DNA from: an uncultured Bacteroides sp. | Lineage (GTDB): Bacteria; Bacteroidota; Bacteroidia; Bacteroidales; Bacteroidaceae | Direction: 5' to 3' | Assembly (NCBI RefSeq): GCF_963678425.1 | Contig: NZ_OY782852.1 | Coordinates: 1-26,631, forward strand | DNA length: 26,631 bases | Part shown: one piece after another, positions 16,339 through 23,884 of the stretch | Numbering within the stretch: the stretch's first letter is position 1 | Layout: each line of letters begins with the position of its first letter | The notes under the pieces: generated by a model | The model's database searches: none | Told to the model about the DNA's origin: nothing | Seen by the model: only the letters and a program-made list of their open reading frames with translations | Made by a program: the position numbers and the translations under genes

Positions 16339-17394
16339 TTAAGTTTTGTTTTTATTATAGTTCTTCAGCATCTTACCAAACTCCTTGTCTTTCTTCCGAC
16401 GTTCGGCTACCGAAGACTCAAAAAACTCTTTTTCTTTGTTTATTTTTAGATAGTTTGCATACGAATTCTTATCAATCAGACCATCCTCCACTGCCTGAAT
16501 CACAGCACAATTCTTTTCATTAGTATGCGTGCAATCTCTATACTTACATTTGATGGCGTATTCATAGATGCTATCAAAAGTCATCCCTAAACCTTCGCCC
16601 ACATTTGTAACGCCCACTTCGCGCATGCCAGGATTATCTATTAATATACCTCCGTTATCAAGTATTATCAGTTCACGATGGGTGGTAACATGTCTTCCTT
16701 TATTTGTACTGGTGCTGATGGTATTGGTTTGCATAATATTTTCTCCCATCAGATTATTGGCCAAAGAAGATTTTCCAACCCCTGAAGAGCCAAGTATGCA
16801 ATAGGTCTTTCCCTTTTCAATTAGTTGTGTTAATTCATTTACACCTTCATGAGTAGCGTTGCTTATAGCTATCACTGGAATAGATTTTATTCGTTGATTG
16901 ATAGTGCTCTTTATTTCTGCAAGAGTTTCTGAGCTTATCAAATCTGTTTTGGTGAGAACAATAATTGGCTTTACTTTGGCTGAATAACAGATAGTCAGAT
17001 AACGCTCTAATCGGTTGATATTAAAATCGCGATCTACAGACTGAACTAAAAATGCATAGTCAACATTGGTTGCAATGATCTGAATTTCACTCGAGTGAAC
17101 AATATCCTGTCTTGAAATAGTTGAGAAACGAGGAAAGACTTTATGAATAATACAGAATTCAGGTTCATAAACTGTTAATGCTACCCAATCGCCAACTGCC
17201 GGGAAATCTTCACGGCTTGTAGCCGAGAATCTTAAATTCCCGGTTATTTCAGCATCAAGCTCCTTATTTTCAGTGCGAACAATGTATCTTTCTTTATGTT
17301 CGGCAATAACACGCCCAATAGTAAAATCGTTCAGATTATTACTTTGTCTATATACTTCGTGTATATCATTATATCCTAAATCCTGTAATTTCAT
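16339..17394 (-). CDS. rsgA: Ribosome small-subunit-dependent GTPase A (RsgA/YjeQ/EngC)
   Basis: A 351-aa cytoplasmic GTPase that helps late 30S subunit maturation. An N-terminal OB-fold (about 25-95) precedes a circularly permuted GTPase: G4 TKTD (148-151), then G1 GSSGVGKSS (202-210) and G3 DNPG (253-256). The zinc knuckle follows with C283, C288, H290 and C296. The N-terminus and length fit the longer RsgA subtype; Bacteroides also usually carry a shorter RsgA elsewhere, so this may be a second copy (from general knowledge, not checked). Its ATG overlaps the stop of the GNAT gene by four bases (ATGA), so the two are translationally coupled. The basic C-terminus (NKEKEFFESSVAERRKKDKE) is likely to touch rRNA. 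Confidence 0.92.
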   Translation of the reverse strand: MKLQDLGYNDIHEVYRQSNNLNDFTIGRVIAEHKERYIVRTENKELDAEITGNLRFSATSREDFPAVGDWVALTVYEPEFCIIHKVFPRFSTISRQDIVHSSEIQIIATNVDYAFLVQSVDRDFNINRLERYLTICYSAKVKPIIVLTKTDLISSETLAEIKSTINQRIKSIPVIAISNATHEGVNELTQLIEKGKTYCILGSSGVGKSSLANNLMGENIMQTNTISTSTNKGRHVTTHRELIILDNGGILIDNPGMREVGVTNVGEGLGMTFDSIYEYAIKCKYRDCTHTNEKNCAVIQAVEDGLIDKNSYANYLKINKEKEFFESSVAERRKKDKEFGKMLKNYNKNKT

Positions 17395-18023
17395 GGCTTT
17401 ATTTCATATTGAGATATATTAATCTGAGGGTTCCCTTTTTCTTTTTGAGGAAACATTCTGTCGAACTCATTCACATCTTCTTCTTTTACAGAAAAAGCTT
17501 CGTCTTCAAAAAATCGCCCATGAACATCAGTAAGTCCTTTCTCATGAAGTTCTAAAGCCATGAAAGGCTCAAAGTTTTGATTATCTCTAGTTGCTATTTT
17601 GAATTTTTCTGCATTGATAAAACCAAAACGGTGGTAATAGTCGGGATTACCGAATAGTATCATGCCTTTATATCCTAATTTTTTGGCAGTTGTTATTGAG
17701 TAGTTCATCAATTTGCTTCCAATTCCATGCTTCTGAAATTCAGGCAAAACGGCAAATGGACCAATACATAGTACTTCTTGGTTTACACCTTGAGTATCTA
17801 TGACCTTAGCTTTTGTTGAAATAATGTGTCCAACTATTTTTTTATCTACAATTGCAATGCAGTCCAATTCTTTAATGTAACTGGCGCTTTCTCTTAACAA
17901 GTGTAGTATAAAGTGTTCACTACATCCTGGATTGTATAAGTTCCAAAATGCTTCTCTTGTTATGTTTTCTGTTATAGAGTAATCTTTTAAAGATGTTTGT
18001 TCTATTTTTACTTCCATTTTCAT
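17391..18023 (-). CDS. GNAT-family N-acetyltransferase
   Basis: A 210-aa acetyltransferase. The acetyl-CoA motif is visible as IGPFAVLPEFQKHGIGSKLM, with the Q-x-x-G-x-G loop, then the second part ILFGNPDYYHRFGF. This order and the PDYYHRFGF segment match YhbS-like GNAT proteins. The substrate is unknown; ribosomal or small-molecule amines are possible. It sits between an ICMT-like methyltransferase (30 bp upstream) and RsgA (four-base overlap downstream). The alternative start at the second Met (18017) would remove only two residues. Confidence 0.88.
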   Translation of the reverse strand: MKMEVKIEQTSLKDYSITENITREAFWNLYNPGCSEHFILHLLRESASYIKELDCIAIVDKKIVGHIISTKAKVIDTQGVNQEVLCIGPFAVLPEFQKHGIGSKLMNYSITTAKKLGYKGMILFGNPDYYHRFGFINAEKFKIATRDNQNFEPFMALELHEKGLTDVHGRFFEDEAFSVKEEDVNEFDRMFPQKEKGNPQINISQYEIKP

Positions 18024-18053
18024 GTATCGTTGATTTTGTAGTACTACTTATTA

Positions 18054-18725
18054 TTACCAAATTTTAGGAATTAACCGTTTTCTTGTTTTTTGAGTGTATT
18101 CTATATATCCTGTTAGTTCTTTTTTTAAGGTTTTATCTTCCATATAAGTTCTTATGATTAATAATATTACAGAAGCTATTATCGGAATGTAACTCCAGAT
18201 TGCCCCCGTTAACAAAGGCATAGCAATCAAAGAAATTATCATCCCTAGATATCCGGGATGTCTTACAATTTTGTATATTCCTGATTCGCAAACAGAATGT
18301 TTTCTATCTGTTTGAATTCTAACAACGCTTGAGAAGTATTTATTTTCTTTTCTTGCAGTCAGAAAAATAACCTGTCCAATAATGGTTAGCATAAATCCAA
18401 TAAAATAAACACTCCAATGAAAGTTTGGCGACCATTGAAAGCGACCAGAATCAAGTCCGGCTACCACAACACTTATCAAATATGTGATACCAGATAAACC
18501 GAGAATGATCTTGTCCCATGATTTTGCTCCATCACCAACCTTTGACCGTTCACTCATAAGCTCTGAATCATTTTTTATTGTCCAAAAATTCATTAATCCG
18601 GTTATCAGATTTGTTCCCCAAAAAACAAATCCTTGCCAATAGTCTATTCTCCAGGCTGAGATGAATAGAATCATTGTGAAAAACAATGATGTTCCTAATG
18701 TTTTTATTAAATATTTTGTTCTCAT
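18054..18725 (-). CDS. ICMT/PEMT-like membrane methyltransferase
   Basis: A 223-aa membrane protein with about five hydrophobic helices (starting at residues 8, 29, 75, 105 and 170). The family signature is at the C-terminal half: GIYKIVRHPGYLGMI, then a hydrophobic helix and RTYMEDKTLKKELTGYIEYT, followed by RKRLIPKIW. This is the isoprenylcysteine or phospholipid methyltransferase fold that uses S-adenosylmethionine at the membrane. Bacteria lack prenylated CaaX proteins, so the true substrate is likely a lipid or other small compound and is unknown. It is the first gene of a three-gene minus-strand operon with the GNAT and RsgA genes. Confidence 0.85.
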   Translation of the reverse strand: MRTKYLIKTLGTSLFFTMILFISAWRIDYWQGFVFWGTNLITGLMNFWTIKNDSELMSERSKVGDGAKSWDKIILGLSGITYLISVVVAGLDSGRFQWSPNFHWSVYFIGFMLTIIGQVIFLTARKENKYFSSVVRIQTDRKHSVCESGIYKIVRHPGYLGMIISLIAMPLLTGAIWSYIPIIASVILLIIRTYMEDKTLKKELTGYIEYTQKTRKRLIPKIW

Positions 18726-19374
18726 ATTTTTATATCAATACAATTTGTTCCTCTCATTCTCCTGTCTGTTTGCTACTTTTTTCCAGTTGTTTTAAATCCT
18801 TGCTCAAATAACACTTTGGGCAAAGTCTGTTTTACCCAACCGACTTTCTTCTGTGTGATACACACGGATATAGTATAATAACAAACAATAAACAGATGGT
18901 TTCGAGAAATGCAGGATATAATCCCTATTTCGTTATAATAAAAAAAGTAATGAAGATTTTGTTCGAGAGAAATCCCGAACGATGAAGATTCAGCCTGAAG
19001 AAGAAGTTACAGGCTGCTATTAAGCAATATCCAATGAACTGTAATTAGTTGTTTTCAAAAAATAGTTTTTTGTTGCTGCAAATATATGAATATTATCTTA
19101 TCAGAATAAATTAAATCTTTTGTTTTTCAGAATGAAAAGAAAAATTATTTTCATTCCTCACTCTCTCACTAAGTTTAATAGTTTATTGGTTTATAGCTTT
19201 CTGAAAAGTGATAGATTAGTTTTTATCCCTCACTGAGGCTTCACAAAAAAATGTCAATTTTGAGTCTGATTCTATTCGTTGCTTAATATTAAATAAAATC
19301 TTTCATGATGTATTATCTTTTTTTGTGGAAAGCAACTAAAAATGTAAAAGGAAGAGTTTGAAAAGAGTCTCCAA
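18726..19374. other. Gene-free stretch with two small hairpins
   Basis: No convincing gene. Two adjacent hairpins lie at 18961-18980 (GTTCGAGA/TCCCGAAC, one mismatch) and 18991-19016 (CAGCCTG/CAGGCTG, perfect 7-bp stem, 12-base loop). A TATATTTG box on the minus strand (19079-19086) could drive a leader of about 350 bases running through both hairpins into the methyltransferase operon. A 29-codon frame at 18897-18986 is probably chance. Confidence 0.4.
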
Positions 19375-19842
19375 TTAGTATTCAATCTTATCCAGATTCC
19401 TGGTCCATGCTTCAAAAGCTTTCAGAGCCTCTTCGCGAAGTAATGGTTCCGATTGCAGTTTTCTGTCGGCAGGTTTAAGTTCCAGTTCATCATAGATGAA
19501 GGAATCATCAAAATCAATGTTCATAGCATCGGTTTTTGTATTTGCATAATACATTTTATCCAGCCGGGCCCAGTAGATAGCTCCAAGACACATGGGACAG
19601 GGTTCGCAGGAGGTGTAAATTTCGCAGCCGCTGAGGTTGAATGTCTCCAGCTTTTTTGCAGCGGCACGAATAGCGCATATTTCGGCGTGAGCAGTAGGAT
19701 CACATGAATCGGTTACTCTATTTACGCCGGTAGCAACAATTTCTCCACCTTTCACAATAACAGCGCCAAAAGGTCCTCCGCCGTTTGCGATGTTTTCTAT
19801 AGAAAGCTCAATAGCTTTACGCATAAATTGTTCTTTATTCAT
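19375..19842 (-). CDS. guaD: Guanine deaminase (CDA superfamily)
   Basis: A 155-aa cytoplasmic zinc enzyme, expected to convert guanine to xanthine and ammonia. The zinc and catalytic set is complete: H52 and E54 in DPTAHAE, C82 and C85 in SCEPCPMCLGAIYWAR. The later motif around FDDSFIYDEL and the short C-terminal end IEY closely resemble the Bacillus subtilis GuaD type in length and order. A tRNA adenosine deaminase (TadA) is the main alternative, but the FDDSFIYDEL segment and C-terminal form favour GuaD. It stands alone on the minus strand, with the DUF4421 gene ending 114 bp upstream. Confidence 0.88.
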   Translation of the reverse strand: MNKEQFMRKAIELSIENIANGGGPFGAVIVKGGEIVATGVNRVTDSCDPTAHAEICAIRAAAKKLETFNLSGCEIYTSCEPCPMCLGAIYWARLDKMYYANTKTDAMNIDFDDSFIYDELELKPADRKLQSEPLLREEALKAFEAWTRNLDKIEY

Positions 19843-19955
19843 TGTGCTGGAATTAGTTTATTAATAATCAGAACTTTTGATAAATATAAGAATAAACAGT
19901 TAAACGAACTACTTTAAGCTCTTTATATATAAAAAATAAACAGCCTTTTTGTTTG

Positions 19956-21044
19956 TTATTTATTTCTGTATTCTTTCTTTTTTTTGAAGTTAAATCCTGC
20001 ATATACTCGTATGGTTCCGAAGCTATTGTTCAGGTAGAAATTTTTAGTACGGTAATCATAAGTATGCATCACTAATGATGCTCCTGCAAAATATTTAGAA
20101 TCATTGTAAACAATACCGACCCTGGTTATCAGATCTAAGTTCATGTCGTTTAGCGTAGGATAATTCCTCACATCTGAGTCAACCTTTGATTTTTTATATG
20201 CCACAGCAGGTGTCAGGGAAAGATCGGCAAGGCAGTTTTTTGCAAAAACCCAGTTATAGGCATAGCCAAAGTTTAAACTGTAATCAGAATAATTGATCTC
20301 ATTAAACTTCAGTGCATCACTTAGCTTTTCTAGTACGGGTGCCGGCAATTGACTGTGGTCAAAATAAATCTTGTGCTGCGAATAAGAAAATCCTGCAATG
20401 AAAGATCCTGCACTACGTCGCTGGTTACTCGACTGACTGTAAGCTGCCGGATAGGAAAACTTCTTGTTGTTAAATACCCAGTAAGCATTAACGCCTTTTA
20501 TATCAACCGAAAAACCATCAATGTCTTTATCGTATGCAGGAGTTTCACTATTTTTGAATATCCCGCTTGTACTGAGTAGTTTAAAGTCGCTACCGCTTTT
20601 CCGGTAATAGATATCACCTCCCACCATGGAACTGTAAAGGCTTAATCCAAATTCAGTTTTCTTTTTTGATTGATTATCATTGCCAAACAAATCTTTCAGA
20701 TTAATAGACCAACCCAGAAATATCCATCTCCATCCAAAATATACGCCAAGTTTATAGCTCATATTGGGCGCAATGGTGAGTCGCTGAGGATTGTTTTCAT
20801 TGCTGCTTAGACGATAATATTCATACCAGTTGCTGTTTTCAAGCATAAATGCGAAGTTGTATTTGTTTGGATCTACATAGTTGCTATCTATTTCATTTAT
20901 TTTGTGTCCGATTATGTTTACATTTTCTTTTGCTTTCTCTCCTAGTTCTTTTCCTTTTTTAAAAAGGCCTGTTTTCTCGTTCTGTGCCAACAAGAATATT
21001 GAAGGAAATAGTAGTATATAAAAGAAAGTAATCAGTCTTTTCAT
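19956..21044 (-). CDS. DUF4421-family outer-membrane protein
   Basis: A 362-aa exported protein. A signal peptide ends near A20 (FLLAQ). After a charged linker (residues 22-55), the body shows alternating hydrophobic and polar strands with many aromatic residues (YKLGVYFGWRWIFLGWSINL, FIAGFSYSQHKIYF, YSLNFGYAYNWVFAKNCLAD), ending with a strand-like FGTIRVYAGFNF. This fits a beta-barrel of the DUF4421 family seen in Bacteroides; the function is unknown. It lies 21 bp after the Gfo/Idh/MocA gene on the same strand and is probably cotranscribed, although the two products have no obvious link. Confidence 0.8.
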   Translation of the reverse strand: MKRLITFFYILLFPSIFLLAQNEKTGLFKKGKELGEKAKENVNIIGHKINEIDSNYVDPNKYNFAFMLENSNWYEYYRLSSNENNPQRLTIAPNMSYKLGVYFGWRWIFLGWSINLKDLFGNDNQSKKKTEFGLSLYSSMVGGDIYYRKSGSDFKLLSTSGIFKNSETPAYDKDIDGFSVDIKGVNAYWVFNNKKFSYPAAYSQSSNQRRSAGSFIAGFSYSQHKIYFDHSQLPAPVLEKLSDALKFNEINYSDYSLNFGYAYNWVFAKNCLADLSLTPAVAYKKSKVDSDVRNYPTLNDMNLDLITRVGIVYNDSKYFAGASLVMHTYDYRTKNFYLNNSFGTIRVYAGFNFKKKKEYRNK

Positions 21045-21065
21045 TAAAAATAGTAAGTTTTTGTC

Positions 21066-22040
21066 TTAGATTTTACCAAGGATTCTATCCATTACCCAAT
21101 TAGTAGGGGTAGCGCTAATGCCATCGCATGTACAAACAGATTTTCCCTGCAAGTGATGAATAACAGATTCAATCAGATTGTACTGAATGTGTTCCGGATT
21201 CTCAACTTCAAATTCCTCACGTCCTTTCTCTGTATGAATTGCAATTGGGTCGAATGTAAATGTGGAAAAACAAATCATCCCTTTATCGCCGATTACTTCA
21301 ATGCGATCTTCTTTGGCTGAACTGTGGGCCACAAAGCACCATGAGCCGGAGCCAACTAATCCTGAATCGAACTGGAAGGAAGCGCTGACGGTGTCTTCTG
21401 CTTTATACAGGCCTGCGCGGTTACTTTTATATCCTTGAGCCTCAAGAATACAGCCAAATATATCTTGAAGAATGTCTAACTGGTGGGAAGCCAGGTCATA
21501 AAAATATCCTCCACCGGCAATATCTGGTTGTACGCGCCAAGGCAGATTCTCTTTATTATAGTCAAGATCGTAAGGCGGTTGTGCAAAGCGGACTTGGACA
21601 TTGATTACATTTCCTATAGCTCCCTGCTCAATCAGTTCTTTTACCTTCATAAAGTAAGGCAGGTAACGTCTGTAATAAGCAACAAAACAAGGAATGCCTG
21701 TCTCCTGAGAAATTCGGTTGATACGTGTACACTCTTCATAGCTGCTTGCCATTGGCTTCTCAATATATACAGGCTTGCCAGCTTTCATAGACATAATGGC
21801 ATAAGTGGCATGAGAAGAAGGTGGGGTAGCAATATAAACCGCATTGACCTCCGGATCTTCAATTAATTCCGTTGCATCAGTATACCATTTCTTGATACCT
21901 CTTTTTTCTGCGTAGTTTTTTGCTCTTTCTGCATCACGGCTCATTACCGCAACAACAGTGGAACCTTCAATTTTCTTAAAAGCCGGTCCACTTTTCTTTT
22001 CTGTTACGTTTCCGCAGCCTATAAACCCCCATCTAATCAT
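21066..22040 (-). CDS. Gfo/Idh/MocA-family NAD(P)-dependent oxidoreductase
   Basis: A 324-aa cytoplasmic dehydrogenase of sugars or sugar-like compounds. The Rossmann start is RWGFIGCGNVTEKKSGPAF, the catalytic Lys is K95 in the YIEKP motif, and the C-terminal substrate domain includes GGGYFYDLASHQLDIL, where the His is typical of the active site. The substrate cannot be named. Its leader carries a TATTTTTG -7 box 31 bp before the ATG, and it is divergent from the membrane protein at 22164. The DUF4421 gene follows 21 bp later. Confidence 0.9.
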   Translation of the reverse strand: MIRWGFIGCGNVTEKKSGPAFKKIEGSTVVAVMSRDAERAKNYAEKRGIKKWYTDATELIEDPEVNAVYIATPPSSHATYAIMSMKAGKPVYIEKPMASSYEECTRINRISQETGIPCFVAYYRRYLPYFMKVKELIEQGAIGNVINVQVRFAQPPYDLDYNKENLPWRVQPDIAGGGYFYDLASHQLDILQDIFGCILEAQGYKSNRAGLYKAEDTVSASFQFDSGLVGSGSWCFVAHSSAKEDRIEVIGDKGMICFSTFTFDPIAIHTEKGREEFEVENPEHIQYNLIESVIHHLQGKSVCTCDGISATPTNWVMDRILGKI

Positions 22041-22070
22041 TTCTCTTAATTCTCTTTATTTATCTTATAA

Positions 22071-22078
22071 CAAAAATA
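22071..22078 (-). promoter_or_regulatory. -7 promoter box for the oxidoreductase gene
   Basis: TATTTTTG on the minus strand would start transcription near 22064, giving a 24-base leader before the ATG at 22040. A second consensus box, TATATTTG, lies at 22095-22102 on the same strand; its TTTG (22095-22098) may instead act as the -33 element. This overlaps the divergent plus-strand promoter. Confidence 0.6.
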
Positions 22079-22091
22079 ACAGTTAATCGAA

Positions 22092-22121
22092 TTGCAAATA
22101 TATTGTTTTTAATTACTTTTG
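22092..22121 (+). promoter_or_regulatory. Promoter for the membrane-protein gene
   Basis: TTG at 22092-22094, a 19-bp spacer and TACTTTTG at 22114-22121 match the Bacteroides -33/-7 layout. Transcription would start near 22128. This argues against a TTG start at 22119, which overlaps the box, and favours the ATG at 22164. Confidence 0.7.
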
Positions 22122-22163
22122 TCATTACATTACATGAATAAACTGATAAAAAATTGCACTATA

Positions 22164-23069
22164 ATGGAAAATCAAGCATCAAAGATAGTTTTTTTAAAGT
22201 CAAGAAGTCTAGCTGGGCGTTTCTCTTCTGCATTCGATTTTATTGAAAATAATTTAAAAGTTCTGGTAAAATTAAGCTCTTTTATTTTAGTACCAACAGC
22301 TTTTATTGTTGCGTTCTTGTTTACTACGTTCAGTAATCTTATGATTCAGGCCTTTCAGGCGAAATCTGCTCCTACGGGATTGTTAACTAAATACTTAATT
22401 CTTATATTGTCAATAGCGCTGATTAGTGTTATTGGAGATATTCTTTTTAAAGGTCTCCTCTTTTTATTGGTGAAAGAATATTCTTTGCGGGATTCTATTG
22501 CCCGCCTTTCATTCAAGGGAATAAAAGATAAGTTAATTCTTAATACAAAGAGATTCTTTATCGTAAGTATCGTCCTTTTTGTTCTTATGATTATTTATCT
22601 TGCTCTGTTTGCTGGTTTATTTATTCTTTCTAAATGGACATTGCTGTTAACTGTTCCCTTACTTCTTTTTTTAATGATACCTTTTACTTATGCACAGGTA
22701 ATTTATATGTTTGAGGAATTAAATGTAATAGCAGCTTTAAAGAAGGGATTTCGGTTAGGTATTCCTAACTGGGCCGGAACACTCTTTCTTTTAATTCTGG
22801 CTACTATTTTTTCTCTTATTATCCAGACTATTGCTTTTACTCCATGGGGAATAGGTTTGTTTGCTCAGTCTCTGTCGTTTAATTCTATCCTTGATGGCAA
22901 TCCTTCAACATTACCAGGCTATTTTAGTCTCTTAATGTTTGTTTTGTGCGTGATAGGCTTTTTTATTTCATATCTGGCTCAAACGCTTCCTTCTATGTCA
23001 ATGATATTTCAGTATTTCAGCGCCTCAAAGGGACAGGCAGATAAAGAAGAACAGGATCAGTCTTTATAA
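22164..23069 (+). CDS. Multi-pass inner-membrane protein of unknown function
   Basis: A 301-aa protein (start MENQASKIVF) with about six hydrophobic segments separated by short basic loops. Examples are VKLSSFILVPTAFIVAFLF, FFIVSIVLFVLMIIYLALF and WAGTLFLLILATIFSLIIQ. A short conserved-looking cytoplasmic part FEELNVIAALKKGFRLGIPNW precedes the fifth helix, a pattern seen in Bacteroidetes membrane proteins with no assigned function. The frame also runs back to 22119 and 22134, but the promoter position favours 22164. The final 13 bp overlap the end of the convergent solute-binding gene. Confidence 0.65.
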   Translation: MENQASKIVFLKSRSLAGRFSSAFDFIENNLKVLVKLSSFILVPTAFIVAFLFTTFSNLMIQAFQAKSAPTGLLTKYLILILSIALISVIGDILFKGLLFLLVKEYSLRDSIARLSFKGIKDKLILNTKRFFIVSIVLFVLMIIYLALFAGLFILSKWTLLLTVPLLLFLMIPFTYAQVIYMFEELNVIAALKKGFRLGIPNWAGTLFLLILATIFSLIIQTIAFTPWGIGLFAQSLSFNSILDGNPSTLPGYFSLLMFVLCVIGFFISYLAQTLPSMSMIFQYFSASKGQADKEEQDQSL

Positions 23070-23884
23070 TACTTTTTATAGATACTTTGATACTCTTTGC
23101 TCTTGGTAAATGTCTTAAGCCAGGAGTTGAGACTATCAAGCAATATGGGAGATTGTTTGCTTACACCCCATGAATAGAATTGGGTGAAACTGATATCTGT
23201 GTGAATATCCAGCTGAGGAAAAGAATCAATGGAAGCTAAAGCAATGCTTTTATCACAAACTGCATAACTAATATCTCCATGGGCAACCATAGCCATAAGC
23301 TGCTCGGAACCATATTTTTCAATTTCTTTAATGTAAATGGCGTCTCCTATTTCATTGCTTAGATTCCGGATACGAAGAATTGAAGGTGAACCTTTCTCTA
23401 CATGAATGATTTTATGCGCCAAATCCAGCTGGCTTTTAATAAACAGAGGGTTGTTGGCTCCAGCTTTTCGTTGAACTAATATCTGATTGTTCAGAAGGAT
23501 AGGGGAAGTTAATAAGATGGAGTCTTTCAGTTCACTTGTGGCTGGTATGTTGTAGGCAATAATATCGAACTTCCCACAAGAAAGGCCATTTAAACGTTTC
23601 TCAAAACTCATTTCAGGAACAATTTCCAGACGTAAACCTTGGGCTTTGGCAAAAGCTTTTGCCAACTCATACTGAAATCCAGAAATTGTATCTCCGTCTA
23701 CAAAATAGCTCAAAGAATTGTATTCTGTAACAATCCTCAGAACTCCCGATTTCTTAATCTCTGCATAGTCGCGCGGTTTACCTTTTAAAGCTTCTTTCCG
23801 GGTACAGTAAACAGCGATTAATAATACAGATATAGCTCCCAGAATCAGATACTTAATATATCTTCTCTTTATATGATTAATCAT
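23057..23884 (-). CDS. Membrane-anchored periplasmic solute-binding protein (SBP_bac_3 type)
   Basis: A 275-aa protein starting MINHIKRRYIKY, with one N-terminal hydrophobic helix (about 11-27) and then a type 3 solute-binding domain: SGVLRIVTEYNSLSYFV, GFQYELAKAFAKAQGL, the FDIIAYNIPAT segment and DISYAVCDKSIA near the end. It resembles the substrate-binding half of MltF-type proteins but lacks the lysozyme-like lytic domain. A lipobox is not convincing (AVYC). The frame extends to 23959, but the ATG at 23884 overlaps the porin stop by eight bases (ATGATTAA), so it is the coupled start. No ABC permease or ATPase is nearby, so it may act as a sensor or peptidoglycan-related binder rather than an uptake partner. 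Confidence 0.75.
   Translation of the reverse strand: MINHIKRRYIKYLILGAISVLLIAVYCTRKEALKGKPRDYAEIKKSGVLRIVTEYNSLSYFVDGDTISGFQYELAKAFAKAQGLRLEIVPEMSFEKRLNGLSCGKFDIIAYNIPATSELKDSILLTSPILLNNQILVQRKAGANNPLFIKSQLDLAHKIIHVEKGSPSILRIRNLSNEIGDAIYIKEIEKYGSEQLMAMVAHGDISYAVCDKSIALASIDSFPQLDIHTDISFTQFYSWGVSKQSPILLDSLNSWLKTFTKSKEYQSIYKKYYKD

Noticed and set aside
18897..18986. 29-codon plus-strand frame beginning MVSRNAGYNPYF
   Set aside because: Short, no recognised family, no promoter; a decayed gene end is possible but cannot be supported.
22119..22163. TTG or early ATG starts of the membrane-protein gene
   Set aside because: The TTG falls inside the -7 box and the ATG at 22134 would leave almost no leader; 22164 fits better.
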